Shown one piece after another: positions 60,644 to 64,000 of a stretch of DNA of 64,000 nt (the stretch's first letter is position 1; every line of letters starts with the position of its first letter). Under the pieces are notes generated by a model. The model was given only the letters and a program-made list of their open reading frames with translations. It was not told the DNA's origin and ran no database searches. This stretch comes from Fructilactobacillus lindneri DSM 20690 = JCM 11027 (GTDB taxonomy: Bacteria; Bacillota; Bacilli; Lactobacillales; Lactobacillaceae): NCBI RefSeq assembly GCF_002907375.1, contig NZ_MIYK01000018.1:1-64000 (forward strand), written 5' to 3'. The translations under genes were made by a program, and so were the position numbers.

Positions 60644-61144
60644 ATGAAAATTGATGAAGCTAAATTTGTTGAAGAAGCTGAGGCAGAAGAATTTGCGTCA
60701 AAGCAGTTCGAATCTACTTTAGCAAAGTTAAAAACTGATCCTACTAAAGTTTTAAAACCACTATGCGAGTTTATTGAAGCAGCAATTAATTCTGATAAAA
60801 TTGCTAGTGCTGATTTAACAGTGAAAGATGCGGAAGTTTGTATCAAATTACAAACATCTATTATTAATCTACCATTAAATTATTCGAAAAATATCAACAA
60901 AATTATGGTTGGCGATGGAGATGTGGATGTTAATGTTTATATGATTATTACATCACCAAACATCAATAAATCTAAATTACGGATTGATGAATTAGATGAT
61001 TCGGTTAGTTTTTTGGAAAAAGCAACTGGCGAAGATTTGGAGCGCTTTGTGGCATGGACCAAAGATCAACTTGAAATTATTTCCGGAAATAAAAAAGCGG
61101 AAACTGAAACATCAGCTTCTAAAGATGAAGCTAAGAAAGCTTAA
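60644..61144 (+). CDS. Hypothetical cytoplasmic protein
   Basis: Soluble acidic protein of 166 residues, 12 bases after the membrane protein gene. Helical N-terminus (about 5-50), a mixed middle part (VCIKLQTSIINLPLNYSKNINKIM) and a charged, Ala/Lys/Glu-rich tail. No family recognised. The ribosome site (ACGGGTG) is weak. Confidence 0.6.
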   Translation: MKIDEAKFVEEAEAEEFASKQFESTLAKLKTDPTKVLKPLCEFIEAAINSDKIASADLTVKDAEVCIKLQTSIINLPLNYSKNINKIMVGDGDVDVNVYMIITSPNINKSKLRIDELDDSVSFLEKATGEDLERFVAWTKDQLEIISGNKKAETETSASKDEAKKA

Positions 61145-61165
61145 CTGGTGTTTTTAATTAGTTTG

Positions 61166-61174
61166 TGATATAAT
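61166..61174 (+). promoter_or_regulatory. Extended -10 promoter of the candidate RNA
   Basis: TGATATAAT: TATAAT at 61169-61174 with an upstream TG. No good -35 box. Transcription would begin near 61181. Confidence 0.65.
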
Positions 61175-61180
61175 AAATGC

Positions 61181-61346
61181 ATGCGACAAGCCGTATAAGT
61201 AACAACTTATATTTAGGAACCAGTTTTCTCTGCCGTATTGCAGATGGTTTGATTAGCAGGTGATGTGACACCTCAACTAATCCACTTGATTTATCAAGTG
61301 CCTGTCAAAAAAGAGTCCCTGACTTAATTGTCAGAGACTCTTTTTT
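61181..61346 (+). ncRNA. Candidate structured small RNA
   Basis: About 125 bases of strongly folded sequence with its own promoter and terminator and no plus-strand gene after it. Four hairpins in a row: TATAAGT/ACTTATA (61194-61211), AACCA..TCTGC/GCAGA..TGGTT (61218-61249), GATTAG..AGGTG/CACCT..CTAATC (61251-61282), ACTTGA/TCAAGT (61284-61299). GACA (61185-61188) and TGTC (61303-61306), with GC/GC, may close a multi-way junction. An ORF across it has no ribosome site. I could not match it to a known RNA; the separate hairpins argue against the rod shape of 6S RNA. Confidence 0.65.
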
Positions 61347-61347
61347 A
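61308..61347. terminator. Intrinsic terminator of the small RNA
   Basis: AAAAGAGTCCCTGAC and GTCAGAGACTCTTTT pair around TTAATT, with T and A runs; it probably also ends the convergent DUF975 gene. Confidence 0.9.
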
Positions 61348-61944
61348 TTTATTATTATTTTTTAAGTAATCGTAATAATTAACTAGTGTTCCATAATAAT
61401 ATGGAATTAACCAAATGAATCCAATTCCGACAGTTAGAATTGAAAGGAAGAACCAGCCTAAAAAGGATAAGTTTAATACAAACAATTCCCATTTGTGACC
61501 ATTCATCATTTCGCGACTTTTAGTGATACAGTCATTGAATCCTGGTCTTTCAGTCCCATTTAAAGTTTTATCTTTATAAATTAAAAGAGCCTGGGAATAG
61601 GCTAAGGCTTTGATGATTCCAGGAATTAAAAATAAAAGTGACCATAATATTGTGTAAATTTCAACTAAGATTCCAACTAAAAAGGGTCCAAATTGATTTG
61701 GGGTGTTGAGAATTTCATTTAAAGATTTAAAAAGTGGTTTTTTAGGAATATCTTTGAAACGAAACCATTCCAAATAAGAATATGACATTCCAATGACCGC
61801 AAAAATTGAAAGAATTTCATAAGGTAAAAATGGTAATGATCCTATAACTGCTACAATAAAATAAGGTACTGCAATTAAAATGGCTTGTAACCATTTTCCA
61901 GAAAATTCGTTGAGTGTTTGTTGCTTTAATTCTGATATTTTCAT
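61345..61944 (-). CDS. DUF975 family membrane protein
   Basis: Membrane protein of 199 residues with five or six helices. The N-terminal MKISELKQQTLNEFSGKW and the ALAYSQALLIYKD and MNGHKWELFVLNLSFLGWF blocks are the DUF975 pattern. Function of the family unknown. Start 61944 is chosen for the GGAG upstream. Confidence 0.85.
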   Translation of the reverse strand: MKISELKQQTLNEFSGKWLQAILIAVPYFIVAVIGSLPFLPYEILSIFAVIGMSYSYLEWFRFKDIPKKPLFKSLNEILNTPNQFGPFLVGILVEIYTILWSLLFLIPGIIKALAYSQALLIYKDKTLNGTERPGFNDCITKSREMMNGHKWELFVLNLSFLGWFFLSILTVGIGFIWLIPYYYGTLVNYYDYLKNNNK

Positions 61945-62044
61945 ATTGAACTGCTCCATTTCATTAACTATTTTTATGTTACTATATTATATATCGTATA
62001 ACATGGTAATGGTTTATGTAAATAGATAATGTTAAATTTTTCTA

Positions 62045-62093
62045 AAAAAAGACTGAATTACAGAAATTAATCTGGAATCCAGTCCTTTTTATT
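62045..62093. terminator. Probable bidirectional terminator
   Basis: AAAAGACTG..CAGA pairs with TCTG..CAGTCCTTTT. It lies between the DUF805 gene (minus) and the DUF975 gene. Confidence 0.75.
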
Positions 62094-62109
62094 GATAATT
62101 ATAAACTTA

Positions 62110-62544
62110 TTATTCTAATTTATTTAAGAAAGCCACATCTGGTTGTCCAAAACGATTATCAGTATTTATTGTTGGCATTGCACATAAAACCAAGAGGGCG
62201 ATTGATCCAGCAAAAGGAATTAAGTGCAGCCAAAACCACCAGGCTGATTTGTTAGTATCGTGTAATCGACGACAAGTTGCCGTGATGACACCGATTCCTA
62301 ATATAAAAACAATCAGTGATAAAAACAGTTCTACAAAATATGCCATTCCAGAAGTAACATTTTTCAAATCAGTCAGATTGATAAAGAAATCAATGATAAA
62401 GACAATAATGAAAACGTCTAAATATGCCCACCAGAAAGCAGCTCGACTCATCCGTCCAGAGATATGAAATAGATTAGTATAGAAATCTTTAAAAGAGGTT
62501 TCCATATTTGGTTTTGAATATTTAACGTTATACGTAAAAATCAC
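62110..62544 (-). CDS. DUF805 family membrane protein
   Basis: Inner-membrane protein of up to 144 residues with four helices. The family blocks RMSRAAFWWAYL, CRRLHDTNKSAWWFWLHLIPFAGSI and NRFG near the end are clear. The start is uncertain: AGGAG sits only 2 bases before GTG 62544, and ATG 62505 has no ribosome site. Function unknown. Confidence 0.8.
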   Translation of the reverse strand: MIFTYNVKYSKPNMETSFKDFYTNLFHISGRMSRAAFWWAYLDVFIIVFIIDFFINLTDLKNVTSGMAYFVELFLSLIVFILGIGVITATCRRLHDTNKSAWWFWLHLIPFAGSIALLVLCAMPTINTDNRFGQPDVAFLNKLE

Positions 62545-62640
62545 TCCTAATTTTTGGTTTAACTTATTATACTTTAAAAGACGTAAATGCAGTACAATAG
62601 TTTTTAATTATCAGCTTAAGAAATGAATTGAGGAAAAGTT

Positions 62641-62783
62641 ATGAATGCTTTTAGTGATTATTTAGCAGAGATTAGTAATCTTACTTATCGGGAACGGATG
62701 CGTAAGATTTTAGAGTGAACTTTTAAAGTAATAATTGAGTTTAAATTAAAAGAAAAAAAGATACCCAGTCATTTTGGCATTAA
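62641..62783 (+). pseudogene. Decayed DUF1801/YdhG-like gene
   Basis: GAGGAAAAGTT then ATG opens 25 codons (starts MNAFSDYLAEISN, ends RMRKILE-stop) that resemble the N-terminus of the small DUF1801 family, usually about 120 residues. The TGA stands where the family has Trp. The following codons in the same frame read IIEFKLKEK and, after a one-base slip in an A run, KDTQSFWH-stop, which resembles the family C-terminus. About 70 central codons are missing. Recognition is from memory. Confidence 0.6.
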
Positions 62784-62872
62784 AAAATTGAAATTCGAGT
62801 TTTTATTTGCGCTTTTTTAAACGTTAGACTAAAATTGTACTTACTAATTATAAGTACGTGGAGGCAAATAAA

Positions 62873-63817
62873 ATGAGCAAAAATCCAATTACAAAGATTT
62901 TAGGGATTAAATATCCATTGATTCAAGCACCACTAAATTGGCTGACGGATGCTAAATTTGTAGCAGCTGTTTCTAATGCTGGCGGGTTAGGTACTTTTGG
63001 TCCAAATGCTGGTAAAACTAGTCCAGAACAAGATTCTATGAAAACTTTAACTGAAGAAATTAAGCGAGCTCAACAATTAACTGATAAACCATTTGCGGTG
63101 AACTTAATGGTTAGTAGTTCAGATGATTTTATTTACCCAAACCAAGTTTTTGAAACAGCTTTGGCAGCCGGAGTTAGAACCTTTGTTTTGTCAGGATTTC
63201 TTAATACTGAGCTGATAAAAAAGGTTAAAAAATCTGGCAGTAAATTAATTGTTCGTGAAATGAACTCTACAGTTTCAGGGGCTAAAGAAGCAGAAAAATT
63301 AGGTGCAGATGTGATTGTGGCTACTGGATATGATGAAGGCGGCGTGATTCCAACGACTGGTTTTGGAACTTTTACAACTGTTCCACGGATTGTGGATGCA
63401 GTCTCGATTCCAGTAATTGCCGCTGGTGGAGTAACCGATGTTCGCGGAGTGCGTGCTGCTTTTGCGTTGGGCGCTCAAGGTGTTTATGTGGGAACTCGAT
63501 TGATTGTTACTAATGAAAATCGAACTGCACAAATCACCAAAGAAAAAATTGTTGATTCAGGAGTAAATGACATATTATTGGTAGCTCCTAATCAGCGATC
63601 CATTAAAAATGCAGCCGCAGACAAATGGGCTGCCGAGTTTGATGACGGAGATCATGAGACCTTTGCAGCTACTCGGAAAGCTGGTGGAGTTCGTCCGGCA
63701 ATGTTAGATGGAAAAATTAATGATGGAGTTATTTCATTTGATGTCGGAATTGATAATATTCATGAGATTAAAAGTGTTTGGGAAGTTGTCGATGAAATGA
63801 TGGCTGATTTTAAATAA
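62873..63817 (+). CDS. Nitronate monooxygenase / 2-nitropropane dioxygenase-like flavoprotein
   Basis: FMN-binding TIM-barrel protein of 314 residues. KYPLIQAPLNWLT and AVSNAGGLGTFGPNAG at the N-terminus, EAEKLGADVIVATGYDEGG with the family's catalytic-region residues and IPVIAAGGVTDVRGVRAAFALGAQGVYVGTRL (FMN phosphate site) are typical. It is close to enoyl-ACP reductase FabK as well, but is not in a fatty-acid cluster, so nitronate monooxygenase is preferred. Start 62873 has GGAGG 10 bases upstream. Confidence 0.87.
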   Translation: MSKNPITKILGIKYPLIQAPLNWLTDAKFVAAVSNAGGLGTFGPNAGKTSPEQDSMKTLTEEIKRAQQLTDKPFAVNLMVSSSDDFIYPNQVFETALAAGVRTFVLSGFLNTELIKKVKKSGSKLIVREMNSTVSGAKEAEKLGADVIVATGYDEGGVIPTTGFGTFTTVPRIVDAVSIPVIAAGGVTDVRGVRAAFALGAQGVYVGTRLIVTNENRTAQITKEKIVDSGVNDILLVAPNQRSIKNAAADKWAAEFDDGDHETFAATRKAGGVRPAMLDGKINDGVISFDVGIDNIHEIKSVWEVVDEMMADFK

Positions 63818-63822
63818 AGCAA

Positions 63823-63861
63823 AAAAATTTCTTAACTATTAATAGCTAAGAAATTTTTTTG
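63823..63861. terminator. Bidirectional intrinsic terminator
   Basis: AAAAAATTTCTTA..CTAT pairs with ATAG..TAAGAAATTTTTT, between the convergent nitronate monooxygenase and GNAT genes. Confidence 0.88.
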
Positions 63862-64000
63862 CTATTTAATATTTTCACGCGTTAAGCCCATATAATAAGC
63901 GTCATGATATGAACCACCTGAGTAAAATTGATCTTTAATCGTGCCTTCAGTTTTAAACCCGAGTTTTTGATAGATATGAACAGCAGCAGCATTTTCGACA
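63862..64000 (-). CDS. GNAT family N-acetyltransferase, C-terminal part
   Basis: The last 45 codons of a gene that continues beyond the right edge. The text NAAAVHIYQKLGFKTEGTIK is the C-terminal motif of GNAT acetyltransferases of the RimJ/RimL or SpeG type, followed by GSYHDAYYMGLTRENIK and the stop. Substrate unknown. Confidence 0.82.
   Translation of the reverse strand, partial: VENAAAVHIYQKLGFKTEGTIKDQFYSGGSYHDAYYMGLTRENIK

Noticed and set aside
61181-61267. Small ORF starting at ATG 61178 in the candidate RNA as another leader peptide
   Set aside because: No ribosome site, no run of one amino acid type, and no gene downstream on the same strand.
61181-61307. 6S RNA as identity of the orphan RNA
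   Set aside because: The two halves do not pair along their length; the fold is a row of separate hairpins.
1-64000. Prophage, insertion sequence, CRISPR array or defence island
   Set aside because: No integrase, transposase, cas gene, repeat-spacer pattern or restriction/toxin gene was found; the window is ordinary chromosome with a few decayed genes.

Overview
The window is a low-GC chromosome segment of a heterofermentative lactic acid bacterium, most likely a member of the Lactobacillaceae. The evidence is a Lactobacillus-type 5S rRNA at the left edge, a phosphoketolase with strongly biased codons, a malolactic enzyme locus (mleR/mleS/mleP), NrdI, RibU, Nramp and Kup transporters, AT-rich codon use and strong GGAGG ribosome sites. 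The species cannot be fixed from sequence reading alone. No prophage, insertion sequence, CRISPR array or tRNA gene was seen.

Layout. 1-4500: end of an rRNA operon, then a methionine T-box controlling metQ-like, mtnE-like, metN and metI. 4500-19300: redox genes (aldo/keto reductase, DUF488, disulfide oxidoreductase, NrdI), a YfhO membrane protein, a CBS/CorC protein, Hsp20, a P-type ATPase and the malolactic locus. 19800-23400: an aromatic leader-peptide attenuator followed by a PTS-IIC-like transporter, an aromatic aminotransferase and a D-2-hydroxyacid dehydrogenase. 23400-38900: FMN riboswitch and ribU, TetR/MMPL pair, HD hydrolase, Kup, RarA, YbaK, MntH, GntR and phosphoketolase, LOG protein. 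38900-45400: a second aromatic leader-peptide attenuator and the operon MFS (frameshifted)-chorismate mutase-aroC-BacA/PheA-like-aroA-tyrA-aroK. 45400-46600: a Cys/Met leader peptide, a terminator and a second MetQ-like protein. 46700-52900: HU-like protein, RluA, UspA, then an Ile/Phe/Val/Leu leader-peptide attenuator with panE (internal stop) and an aminotransferase, a nucleotidyltransferase and a lipoprotein. 53000-60150: a complete tryptophan pathway as two divergent operons, trpEG and trpDCFBA, each with its own Trp T-box and back-to-back promoters. 60150-64000: small membrane and hypothetical proteins, a candidate structured RNA, DUF975, DUF805, a decayed DUF1801 gene, a nitronate monooxygenase-like protein and the end of a GNAT acetyltransferase.

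The most striking feature is a family of ribosome-mediated attenuators. Three leaders (19823-20087, 38899-39263, 48698-49016) share a TTGACA-17-TTTAAT/TTAAAT promoter, a short ORF ending in a run of the sensed amino acids, a conserved GTATCTA segment and a chain of five (one case) or seven (two cases) mutually exclusive pairing segments ending in an intrinsic terminator. In all three the parity of the chain gives the same output: a ribosome reaching the stop codon leads to termination, and a ribosome stalled on the sensed codons leads to read-through. Two leaders sense aromatic codons and one senses branched-chain/Phe codons. A fourth leader (45386-45626) with Cys-Cys-Cys codons has a simpler or less clear fold. 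With three T-boxes and an FMN riboswitch, the window shows amino-acid and cofactor supply controlled almost entirely at the RNA level.

Working together, the aromatic operon, both trp operons and the two aminotransferase plus 2-hydroxyacid-dehydrogenase operons form one network switched on by starvation for charged tRNA. This suggests that the latter two operons may work in the direction of making amino acids from keto or hydroxy acids, rather than only in catabolism.
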